A DNA stretch of 64,000 bases, from the NCBI GenBank assembly GCA_004297165.1, contig SCUJ01000006.1, forward strand, positions 1,584,045 through 1,648,044, given 5' to 3'. The first letter of the stretch is position 1. Each line of letters opens with the position of its first letter. Both the position numbers and the translations under genes were made by a program. The notes below the pieces were generated by a model that saw nothing but the letters and a program-made list of their open reading frames with translations, was not told the origin of the DNA and did not search any database. Below are positions 1 to 8,421 of the stretch, one piece after another. This DNA is from Gammaproteobacteria bacterium (GTDB lineage: Bacteria; Pseudomonadota; Gammaproteobacteria; Eutrophobiales; Eutrophobiaceae).

Positions 1-57
1 CGTGGGATGGGTTATGCGTTCGGTTATTTTGTATCCGTTGCCCTCAAGCGCGAATAA
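1..57 (+). CDS. C-terminal end of an upstream CDS (partial, product unknown)
   Basis: Frame 1 is open from the window edge: RGMGYAFGYFVSVALKRE followed by TAA at 55-57; short, so weak support. Confidence 0.3.
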   Translation, partial: RGMGYAFGYFVSVALKRE

Positions 58-111
58 CAGGTAACATCGCTCACAAAAATTCTGACCGGTTTTAGAGTCG
101 TTCGGGGGGTA

Positions 112-1746
112 TTGATGGCAACGGAAGGTGGCTTCGATTACATCGTGGTGGGCGCGGGCTCGGCGGGTTGCGTGTTGGCCGCGCGGCTTTCCGAGGACCC
201 GGATTGTTCCGTGCTGCTGCTGGAGGCGGGCGGGCGGGACTCGCATCCCTACCTGCGCATGCCCATGGCCTTCCTCAAGGTCATGGTCGACCCGCAATTC
301 GACTGGGGCTACATGAGCGAACCCGAACCAAACCTCGACGGACGCCAACTCTGGATCCCCCGCGGCAAGGTCCTGGGCGGATCCTCCACCACCAACGGCA
401 TGTTCTTCATGCGCGGGCATCCCCTCGATTTCGACGGCTGGAAAAAGGCCGGTTGCGAGGGCTGGGGTTACCAGGACCTGTTGCCCTACTTCAAACGATC
501 GGAGAGCCATTGGCGCGGCGCGGGCAAGTATCACGGCGGCAAAGGGCCGATCAACGTCATACCCAACGCGACCGAAAAACTGCTGCACAAACCCCTTATG
601 GAGGCCGCACGGGCCGCCGGTTATCCGACCACCGACGACATCGACGGTCCGCAGCCGGAGGGTTTCGCGAGAGGCGAACTCTCCATCGACAAACGCGGCC
701 GCCGGTGCAGCACCTCCCGCGCCTATCTGCGCCCGAACATGCAGCGGCCGAATCTCAAGGTCATCACCAGGGCGCACACCACCCGCGTCCTGTTGAAAGG
801 CGATCGCGCCGTCGGCGTCGAATATCTCCATAACAAAGAGACCCGCACCGTCACCGCGAATCGCGAGATCATCCTGTGCGGCGGGGCCTATAACTCGCCG
901 CAGATGTTGCTGCTTTCAGGCATCGGTCCGGGAGATGAATTGCGCAAGCAGGGCGTGAAGCCACTCATCAACCTGCCGGGCGTCGGCAAGAACCTCTCCG
1001 AACATCCGGTCACCCTGATCGAATTCGCGGCCACGAAACCCGTCACCTTCCTCAGCGAGCTGAGGCTGGATCGGGCGGTGATCTCGGTCCTGCGCTGGGC
1101 CATGTTCGGGACTGGCCCCTTCGCGACGCAGATCAACAGCGCGAACGGCATGATCAAGACCATTCCGGAACTCGATCGCCCCGACATCCAGTTGATGTGC
1201 AATCCCATCCGGATGGATGCGAACCTCTGGTTCCCCGGATTTTCCAAGCAGAAGGAACACCTGTTTTCCGTCGGCATCGTCGGCCTGCACCCGGCCAGCC
1301 GGGGGCAGGTCTGTCTGCGCTCCGCGGACCCGATGGAACCGCCGGGGATATTCATGAACCTGCTCTCCGACCCCAGGGACTGGGACCTGTTGCGGCGGGG
1401 GATCCGGGCCGCGCGTCAGATCTATCGATCCGGCCCGCAGGGCGAACTCACGGGCCGCGAGTTGACCCCTGGCGAGGATGTGCAATCCGACGAGGCGTTG
1501 AATGCCTTCATCCGCAAGCACGTGGAGCTTACCCAGCACCCGGTGGGGACATGCAGCATGGGCACAGGCGACCTCGCCGTGGTCGATCCCGACCTCAAGG
1601 TCCGGGGCATGACGGGTCTGCGGGTGGCGGACGCCTCCATCATGCCCACGGTGCCCGGCGGCAACACCAATGCCGCGTGCATCATGATCGGGGAGAAGGC
1701 CGCGGACCTGATCCGGGGCCGACAGGAACCGGCCGAAAATCCTTAA
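112..1746 (+). CDS. GMC family oxidoreductase (choline/alcohol dehydrogenase-like, FAD)
   Basis: N-terminal FAD-binding motif DYIVVGAGSAGCVLAARLSED, PRGKVLGGSSTTNGM signature, C-terminal HPVGTCSMG...GLRVADASIMPTVPGGNTNAACIMIGEKAADLI. Confidence 0.95.
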   Translation: MMATEGGFDYIVVGAGSAGCVLAARLSEDPDCSVLLLEAGGRDSHPYLRMPMAFLKVMVDPQFDWGYMSEPEPNLDGRQLWIPRGKVLGGSSTTNGMFFMRGHPLDFDGWKKAGCEGWGYQDLLPYFKRSESHWRGAGKYHGGKGPINVIPNATEKLLHKPLMEAARAAGYPTTDDIDGPQPEGFARGELSIDKRGRRCSTSRAYLRPNMQRPNLKVITRAHTTRVLLKGDRAVGVEYLHNKETRTVTANREIILCGGAYNSPQMLLLSGIGPGDELRKQGVKPLINLPGVGKNLSEHPVTLIEFAATKPVTFLSELRLDRAVISVLRWAMFGTGPFATQINSANGMIKTIPELDRPDIQLMCNPIRMDANLWFPGFSKQKEHLFSVGIVGLHPASRGQVCLRSADPMEPPGIFMNLLSDPRDWDLLRRGIRAARQIYRSGPQGELTGRELTPGEDVQSDEALNAFIRKHVELTQHPVGTCSMGTGDLAVVDPDLKVRGMTGLRVADASIMPTVPGGNTNAACIMIGEKAADLIRGRQEPAENP

Positions 1747-1755
1747 ACGCCGTAC

Positions 1756-3324
1756 ATGAGCGAACGACGCCCTACACTGCGCCTGATCGATTTCTTCGAC
1801 AAGGGCGCGGCCCGCGATCCCGATCGCGCCTTTCTCGTCGACGATCGCGGCGCCTGCACCTACGGCGAGACCCAGCGCTTTTCGCATCGCCTCGTGAACG
1901 CCTTCCGCCGCGAGGGGATCGATCCCGGCAGCAAGGTCGCCGTCTACAGCGGCAACGCCACGCGCGCCTTCGAATGTGTAATCGGAGTAATCCGCTCCGG
2001 CTGCATCTGGGTGCCGGTCAGCATCCGCAATACCGTGACCGAGACGGTCTACGTCCTGAACAACACGGAGACCCGCGTGCTGTTTTACAGCGCCGCATTC
2101 CTGACACAGGTACAGGAGATCCTGGCCGCCTGCCCGGCCATCCGGCACTGCATCTGCACGGACGCGGAGGATGGTCCGCATCCCTCGGTCAACGCCTTCA
2201 TCGAAGGCACGGCCGAGATCTCGGACGAGGTCCCGGCGCAACCGGAAGACATCGTCACCCTGTTCAGTTCCGGCGGCACGACCGGCAACCCCAAGGGCGT
2301 CATGATGCCGCACCGCGCCTGGGAGGCCATGATCGCCGGCTCGCAACGGCTGATCTGGCACGATAATCCGATCCACCTCGTGGCAGCCCCGATGACCCAC
2401 GCCGCCGGGGGCTCCGCCCTGATGATGACCCCGATGGGCGCCACCAACATCATGTTGCAGGGTTTCGATCCGGTGCGCGTGATGGGGGCGATCCAGGGTC
2501 ACCGCGTCACGCACCTGTTTCTGCCGCCCACCGCGGTCTATCGCCTGCTCTCCCATCCCCTGGTGCGGGAGTACGACTACTCCTCGCTGCGCTATTTCAA
2601 TTGCGCCTCAGCGCCCATGGCCCCCGACAAACTCAAGCAGGCCATCGACATCTTCGGCCCGGTGATGATGACGGGCCTCGGCAGCACCGAGATGGGGGTG
2701 AACATCACCTTCTTCTCGCCTGCGGAGATCGCCCAGGCAGTTCGGGAGGGCAACGACAAGCGCCTGGAGAGCTGCGGTCGGGTGACGCTCTTCAGCCGCC
2801 TGGAGATCATGGATGACGAGGGCCGCCTCCTGCCGCCGGGGGAGACCGGCGAGATCGTGGCCCGCAGCAACCAGATCATGAAGGGATATTTCCGCAACGA
2901 CGAGGAGACCGCGCGGGCCATGGCCGGCGGCTGGTATCACACCGCCGACGTCGGCTACAAGGACGCGGACGGTTACGTCTATCTCATCGATCGCAAGCGC
3001 GACATCATCATCTCCGGCGGTTTCAACATCTTCCCCTCCGAGATCGAGAAGGTGATCGTGACGCATCCGGCCGTACAGGAATGCGCCGTAATCGGCATCC
3101 CCGACGCCGACTGGGGCGAGTCCGTGCGGGCGGTGATCGAACTCAAGGCGGGACAGCAACTAACCGTGGAGGAGATCGCCACTTTCTGCCGCAAGTATCT
3201 CAGCAGCTACAAACTCCCCAAGACCTACGAGTTCATCGTGGAACTCCCGCGCAGCGCGGCCGGCAAGGTCCTGCGGCGCACAGTCAGGGAGCCGTGGTGG
3301 CAGGGACGGACGCGAAGGATCTGA
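1756..3324 (+). CDS. AMP-dependent acyl-CoA synthetase / ligase
   Basis: AMP-binding motif LFSSGGTTGNPKGVMM, GWYHTADVGYKDADGYVYLIDRKRDIIISGGFNIFPSEIE, C-terminal SAAGKVLRRTVR. Confidence 0.95.
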   Translation: MSERRPTLRLIDFFDKGAARDPDRAFLVDDRGACTYGETQRFSHRLVNAFRREGIDPGSKVAVYSGNATRAFECVIGVIRSGCIWVPVSIRNTVTETVYVLNNTETRVLFYSAAFLTQVQEILAACPAIRHCICTDAEDGPHPSVNAFIEGTAEISDEVPAQPEDIVTLFSSGGTTGNPKGVMMPHRAWEAMIAGSQRLIWHDNPIHLVAAPMTHAAGGSALMMTPMGATNIMLQGFDPVRVMGAIQGHRVTHLFLPPTAVYRLLSHPLVREYDYSSLRYFNCASAPMAPDKLKQAIDIFGPVMMTGLGSTEMGVNITFFSPAEIAQAVREGNDKRLESCGRVTLFSRLEIMDDEGRLLPPGETGEIVARSNQIMKGYFRNDEETARAMAGGWYHTADVGYKDADGYVYLIDRKRDIIISGGFNIFPSEIEKVIVTHPAVQECAVIGIPDADWGESVRAVIELKAGQQLTVEEIATFCRKYLSSYKLPKTYEFIVELPRSAAGKVLRRTVREPWWQGRTRRI

Positions 3325-4036
3325 TCGATCGCCCGGTCACCGGATGGCGGTAGTGGAATGCCGGGATGAAGACCTCCGGCAGGGCCGCGTAGTCCACGCT
3401 GGGCGGCGCGTCGGGCGGCAGGTCCGGGCTCACTGCGGCAGCAGGACCCAGTCCCTCGAACAGGCCGTCCGCATAGGTCGTGAAAAAAATGGTGTAGACC
3501 TGATCGCGCTTGATCTTCCAAACCCCATCCTCCTTGACGTACTCATTCTCGTAGAGCCCGCCGCTTTGAAAGGCCGCTCCATCATATGAGCCCAGTTGAC
3601 TGATGGCCCTGTGCCGTGACCAGGCATGCAGTCCGTCATCCGCGATGTGGATGACCGGCTGGACCTGGATGTGATTGCGCAGATTGCCTGTCGTCAGCCC
3701 CTGCGCGGTAAAGAGATCCAGACAGGCGCGGATCCGCGCCTTCCCCTTATAGACGCCCCGGCGCGAGATCTCGATCTCACCGTCCTCGGCGAAGAGGTCC
3801 GCCACCTGATCCCAGAGGGCCTTGTCGAGATAATAGCCGTAAACGGAGATCAGGTTTTCGATCGCCTCGCGATCTTTAAGCGCCCGCAGGCGTTGTTCCA
3901 GGGTCTCGATGCGCGATGACAGTGCAGCCATCGCCTCTTCTTCGGAAGAGGCAACCGGAGTTTCCACCCGCTGCGCGAGGGCGATACTCGACGCGCACAG
4001 CAAGAGGAAAACGACTCGAGAAGTTGACCTGATCAT
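3284..4036 (-). CDS. SnoaL/NTF2-like domain protein with signal peptide
   Basis: Start chosen at MIRSTSRVVFLLLCASSIALAQ; SnoaL-like core ENLISVYGYYLDKALWDQVADLFAEDGEIEISRRGVYKGKARIR; paralogous to the next gene; 3' end overlaps the convergent ligase by ~41 bp. Confidence 0.75.
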   Translation of the reverse strand: MIRSTSRVVFLLLCASSIALAQRVETPVASSEEEAMAALSSRIETLEQRLRALKDREAIENLISVYGYYLDKALWDQVADLFAEDGEIEISRRGVYKGKARIRACLDLFTAQGLTTGNLRNHIQVQPVIHIADDGLHAWSRHRAISQLGSYDGAAFQSGGLYENEYVKEDGVWKIKRDQVYTIFFTTYADGLFEGLGPAAAVSPDLPPDAPPSVDYAALPEVFIPAFHYRHPVTGRSIRSFASVPATTAP

Positions 4037-4061
4037 GAACCCGCGCTGATACGGGCGGCAG

Positions 4062-4811
4062 TTACTTTCTGCCGGTAACAGGATTGTCGTAATGGATAGG
4101 TGGGACGTTGACTCCCGGCCAGACCGGATAATCCTCCGTGGGCGGCGCATCCGGGCTGATGCCGGGGCCGAGTACATCGCCGTCGTTGACATCCTTGTTC
4201 GCGCCCCAGCCGCCTGCGTACGGGACGATGAAGGTCTGGTACCAATGCAGCTTGCTGATCATCCAGACGCCGTTGACCTTGCGGTATTCGTTCTCGTAGG
4301 TCCCCTCGCCGAGGACCGCGCTCTGGCCATATTCGCCGGCCATGATATAGGCGCGCCAGCGCCCCTTCGCGCTCTGCCCATCCGCCGCCACATGCACCAC
4401 CGGCTGGATCTGGTAATGTTCGTTGAGCTGACCGGGCTTGAGTCCAGCCTTGCCCTCGCCGAGGTGATAGAGCATCTCGCGGATCCGCTCCCGGCCCTTG
4501 TAGACCCCGTTCTTAGCAAGTTCCGCCGTACCGTCCTCGGTGAAGAGATCGGCGACCTCCTCCCACAGCGCCTGATCCACGTAATAGCCATAGGCGCGCT
4601 GGAGATTCTTGATGGCGCGCGCGTCCTCGACCTCGCGCAACTCGGCGTCCAGCGCCACGAGCCGTTGTTGCAAGGCCTCAAGCTCCGCGCTGTTGTCCGC
4701 AGGCGGCGGGGCCTGTTCCTGTTTCCCACAGGCAGCGAGCAGCAAGCCGCCCAGGATCAGGGCGCAGGCATTTCTGGCCAGACGATATCGTTGAATGTTG
4801 GTTTTCCCCAT
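4062..4811 (-). CDS. SnoaL/NTF2-like domain lipoprotein
   Basis: Start at MGKTNIQRYRLARNACALILGGLLLAACGKQ (lipobox LAAC); core NLQRAYGYYVDQALWEEVADLFTEDGTAELAKNGVYKGRERIR. Confidence 0.75.
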   Translation of the reverse strand: MGKTNIQRYRLARNACALILGGLLLAACGKQEQAPPPADNSAELEALQQRLVALDAELREVEDARAIKNLQRAYGYYVDQALWEEVADLFTEDGTAELAKNGVYKGRERIREMLYHLGEGKAGLKPGQLNEHYQIQPVVHVAADGQSAKGRWRAYIMAGEYGQSAVLGEGTYENEYRKVNGVWMISKLHWYQTFIVPYAGGWGANKDVNDGDVLGPGISPDAPPTEDYPVWPGVNVPPIHYDNPVTGRK

Positions 4812-4870
4812 GGCGGACATGGTAGCAGAGACTCTATGTTTGATGCTATTTGCCCGACTTCGAGCGGTCA

Positions 4871-4998
4871 GGGCAACCCTTGTGGTTGCCCCTACATCGC
4901 AAATGACAGACATTTTTGTAGGGGCAGGCCTTGTGCCTGCCCATGCGAAAGTTCGTGTCCCTATCCGCGTGGGCACAAACAACGTGCCCACCCCACGG
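4871..4998. repeat. Cluster of intergenic palindromes (REP/MITE-like)
   Basis: GGGCAACC-cttgt-GGTTGCCC (4871-4891), GGGCAGGC-cttgt-GCCTGCCC (4922-4942), GTGGGCAC-aaacaac-GTGCCCAC (4969-4991); the last is repeated at 47913-47935. Confidence 0.8.
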
Positions 4999-5018
4999 TG
5001 TTGAGCCAGATATAAAGA

Positions 5019-6653
5019 TCAGCGCCATTCATCCACTGAGATCGTCCCCTTGCCGCGGCGCATGCCGGAGATCATCTTCCAGGCGCCCTGGGTCTCGCCG
5101 CCGGTGACCACGACATGGATCTGATCCTCCTCGAACATGCGGATCAGATCATCCGGCTGGGCCTTGAAACGCGAGGCATAGGGTTCGATCCCGGCGACGG
5201 CGTAGGGTCGCAGCAGGGTCTGTGACCATTGGTTGTCCCAGTATTCGCGGGCGGTGAGCCTCGCGTTCTCCGCGCACCAGAGGATCAGTTTCTGTTTGGT
5301 GTCGATGCCGCGCTCCACGAAACCGCGCGCGACAAGAGGGTCAAGCACGAGGAGCGGGCCAATGAAGGGCTCGCAGGCCGCGAGGCAGTGGCGGAATTTT
5401 TCCTCCCAGGTATCGCGCGGGCCGAAACCCGCCTGGGTGTACCAGCCGCCGAGAAACACGCTGACCGCGCTGTCCTGCGGTTTGAATCCATGCTGCACGT
5501 GGTAAGGCTCCCAGGGGCTGCGCTCCTCGTTCTCGGGGAAGACGGCGCTGTAGGAATACCAGTTGCCGAGCGTGCCCATGTAGGTCTCGTCCGGGACCGA
5601 GCCGCCCTGGAGGTTCTGCGACAACAGGCAATAGGCGCGGCCGATGGCGGTGTTGGCGTGGTTCCAGGGTCCCATGGCGCCGATCCCGGCGCTCATGCCG
5701 ATCTCCTTGCGGATGGGGCCGTTGACCACGGCGATCGTCGACCAGGAGGTGGTGCTGCTGGAACGGGCGGTCATGCCGCTCCCGGCGAGCGCCAGGATCA
5801 CCGGCATGTACTCCGGTTTTGCGCCGGCCATGACGGCGTTGACCGCGACCTTCTCCACGTCGAAGGCCCACAACTCCCGGAAGCTCGCCGGACTTAAATG
5901 GCCGACGATCCGATCCGGCGGCTGCGAGGTCCCGCGTAGCATGGCGGCGACGCGTTCCTCCGTGGGCAGCACGATAGGCAGGCAATCGGTCCAATGTTGA
6001 TCGGCAAACAGCCGGTGAAGATTTTCTTCCGTATCCGGCGGGAGGAGACGGGGCGTAGTGCGGTCGAAACTCGTTCCTTTCCTGTCCTCGGCCGTCAAAC
6101 CGCCGGTCAGACCCTCCAGCACGCCCTGGATGAAAGGCCGTTTATGGACCGGGTCCTCGCCCTCGATATAGGCGCGCAATTCGGCGGCGCTCTTGCCGAC
6201 GATGGGTTGCGGGACGAAGACCTGCCGGACCGTGGGCATGCCGTTGGCCTGCGCCGTCGCCTTCACCAGCCGCGCAAAGACATGCGTATGGATCGAGATG
6301 GCGGGTATGCCCGCCGCCTCCAGCTTCATGGCCAGCCCGACGACCGTCGGGCAACACGTGCTTCAAAGTCCGACCCCAAGGATGGCCGCGTCCCCGTCTG
6401 CCTCGATCCGGGCACGCATCTCCGGATCATCCACCCAGCTCTCGCGGGGTTTGATGGGGGCGATGACGACAGCGGGGAGATGTTCCGCGAACCACAGCCG
6501 CAACTGTTCCATGAATGCCTCGGAATTGTCGAAGAGGCAATCGACGAGAAAGATGCGTTTGCCGTCGAGAGACTCCAGCCGGGGCGCGAGCTGTTTCGCC
6601 GTTACGGCGGGGGGATAGCCGCGGGGGTCATGCACCGTTAAAAGTTCAGTCAT
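5019..6653 (-). CDS. UGSC-family (seleno)protein, 544 aa with one in-frame UGA read as Sec, plus a large C-terminal domain
   Basis: ORFs 6363..6653 and 5019..6329 share a frame separated only by UGA (6365-6363) and 11 sense codons: ...DGDAAILGVGL-U-STCCPTVVGLAMKLEAAGIPAISIHTHVFARL...; matches UGSC layout (DPRG N-terminus, GVG-U-xxC, then (E/K)LE..GIP..); Shine-Dalgarno GGAG upstream of 6653. Confidence 0.85.
6335..6352 (-). promoter_or_regulatory. Candidate bacterial SECIS hairpin
   Basis: Minus-strand GCCCGAC-GGTC-GTCGGGC, perfect 7-bp stem with GGUC loop, stem starting 11 nt after the UGA at 6365-6363. Confidence 0.75.
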
Positions 6654-6668
6654 TGCACTTCTCCTCGA

Positions 6669-7616
6669 TCACTGCCATTCACCATTCCGCAGAAAACGAT
6701 CCGCGGCCTGTGCCGCCGCGGCGCCATCGCCAGCGGAGGCCACCGCCCGCCCTGCCGCGCCGCTGCGCGCCAGTCCCGCCGCCAGCAGACCCGGGACAGT
6801 GGTTCGCAGCATCGCATCCACGGGGATCCGGCCGTTCTCATCAAGGGTTATCATCTTCGCGACGGAGCCGCTGTTCGGGGTCATGCCAATATAAATGAAT
6901 ACCGCCTCCGCCGGCAGGTCGCTCGTCTCGCCGGTGGCAAGATTGCGCACGCGGACTCCGCTCACGACCTGCGCCCCAAGGATCGCTTCCACCTGCATCC
7001 CGCAGCGGACCGAGATCCTGGTTTGTTCGCCGACCTGCCGCTGATACACGGCTTGTCCCGTGAGCTGGGCGTCCTTCTGCAGCACGATCACGGAGGCGGC
7101 ATGGGCCGCCAAGGTCAGGGACTCCTGCAAGGCGGAATCGCCGCCGCCGACCACGACCGCAGTCTTGCCTCGCAGCATGGGGCCATCGCAACTCGCGCAA
7201 TGGCTCACGCCCTTGCCGCGCAGCGCGGTCTCGCCGGGCACATCAAGTTCCTTGAGGCTCGCGCCCGTCGCCATGATCAGGGACCGGGCGCGATATGACC
7301 CGTTCTCGGCCTGGATTGTAAAACCGGATTCCGCCCGCGTTACCGCGATCAGTTCGGAAGGGACGAACTCCACGCCCTCCGCCATCGCGGCCTCCTGCGC
7401 CATGGGACAAAGCTCATAGCCGGAGATCCCCTCGGGGAAACCGGGATAGCCGTCGATCCGCTCGATGCTCAGCAGATGCCCGCCGGGGACAGCCCCGCTC
7501 AGGATGAGCGTCTTGCGGCCCAACCTTGCGGCAGTCAGGGCCGCCGTCAGCCCGGCGATGCCGCCGCCGGCGACGATGATTTCGTATTCATTATTACTCA
7601 TGTCGTTACATCTCAT
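6669..7616 (-). CDS. Thioredoxin reductase-like FAD/NAD(P)H pyridine nucleotide-disulfide oxidoreductase
   Basis: EIIVAGGGIAGLTAALTAARLG, CASCDG redox motif, TAVVVGGGDSALQES NAD(P) motif, VFIYIGMTPNS. Confidence 0.9.
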   Translation of the reverse strand: MRCNDMSNNEYEIIVAGGGIAGLTAALTAARLGRKTLILSGAVPGGHLLSIERIDGYPGFPEGISGYELCPMAQEAAMAEGVEFVPSELIAVTRAESGFTIQAENGSYRARSLIMATGASLKELDVPGETALRGKGVSHCASCDGPMLRGKTAVVVGGGDSALQESLTLAAHAASVIVLQKDAQLTGQAVYQRQVGEQTRISVRCGMQVEAILGAQVVSGVRVRNLATGETSDLPAEAVFIYIGMTPNSGSVAKMITLDENGRIPVDAMLRTTVPGLLAAGLARSGAAGRAVASAGDGAAAAQAADRFLRNGEWQ

Positions 7617-8412
7617 TCATGGTGGATTCATCCGGCTGCAGAAACCGCAGGACCTCGCGCACGAACAGACGCGGGGCGGTATCCATGGCGATGTGTTCCT
7701 GGCCGGGCAGGGACACGGTGCGGGTATCGGGGAGCGTCGCCCGCAACAGATCGAGCGCCGCGGCAAAGTGCGGCGGACTTTCGCCGCCGGTCAGCAATAG
7801 GGTGGGTATCCGGAAATCCCTAAAGCGATCGGCATCGAAACGATATCTGTCCACCTCCGCCATCTCGCGCGGCAGGGTCGGGACCATATCGAGATAGACC
7901 GACCAGGCCGGGAGACGGCGCAGGCGCTCGATCTCATGCGCTGGTCGCTTGAGGGCCTCCAGCGCGAAAGTGCAGTAGGCGCCCTCAAGGTCGCCGGCAT
8001 CGATGCAGGATTGAATCTTCGCAATGGTCCCCGGCGGGTGCAGCGGTCCGTTTACCGGGATGGGCGGTTCATAGAGGATCAGGCGATCGATGTTGTCCAC
8101 TTCCCGCGCCGCCTCCAGGGCACAGATCGCGCCATAGGAATGCGCGAGCACATAGAGCCGGCCAGGAATGGATTGCAGGACGGCCTGTATATCCTCGACC
8201 TCCCTCACGACGGAATATGCAGCGCTATCGCCGCTCGCGCCTCGCCCCCGGCGTTCCATGCGGTAGACCGTGAAATGTCCTTCCAGGACCCCGAGGATGG
8301 GCAGCCAGCGGCGCGAACCGGAGGAGCTGCCGTGGATCAGAACCAGCGGCGCGCCCCGCCCGCTGTCATGGACCGCGATGGCCGTGCCGTCGGTGGAAGG
8401 CACATGGAACAT
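7606..8412 (-). CDS. Alpha/beta hydrolase
   Basis: LVLIHGSSSGSRRW, nucleophile elbow AHSYGA, late GQEHIAMDTAPRLF. Confidence 0.9.
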   Translation of the reverse strand: MFHVPSTDGTAIAVHDSGRGAPLVLIHGSSSGSRRWLPILGVLEGHFTVYRMERRGRGASGDSAAYSVVREVEDIQAVLQSIPGRLYVLAHSYGAICALEAAREVDNIDRLILYEPPIPVNGPLHPPGTIAKIQSCIDAGDLEGAYCTFALEALKRPAHEIERLRRLPAWSVYLDMVPTLPREMAEVDRYRFDADRFRDFRIPTLLLTGGESPPHFAAALDLLRATLPDTRTVSLPGQEHIAMDTAPRLFVREVLRFLQPDESTMNEM

Positions 8413-8421
8413 AGGTCTTAT

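Noticed and set aside
916-2556. 546-aa minus-strand ORF antisense to the GMC/ligase genes
   Set aside because: Low-complexity shadow ORF (Arg/His/Gly/Asp-rich) in high-GC DNA; opposite strand encodes clear conserved enzymes.
5019-6653. Frame-disrupted pseudogene interpretation of the UGSC gene
   Set aside because: Only one stop interrupts an otherwise intact frame. It is UGA, it falls on the family Sec position and is followed by a SECIS-like hairpin; decay would not be expected to produce that combination.
7200-7230. Second selenocysteine in the thioredoxin-reductase-like gene
   Set aside because: Its redox motif is CASC with ordinary Cys codons and the ORF has no internal UGA.
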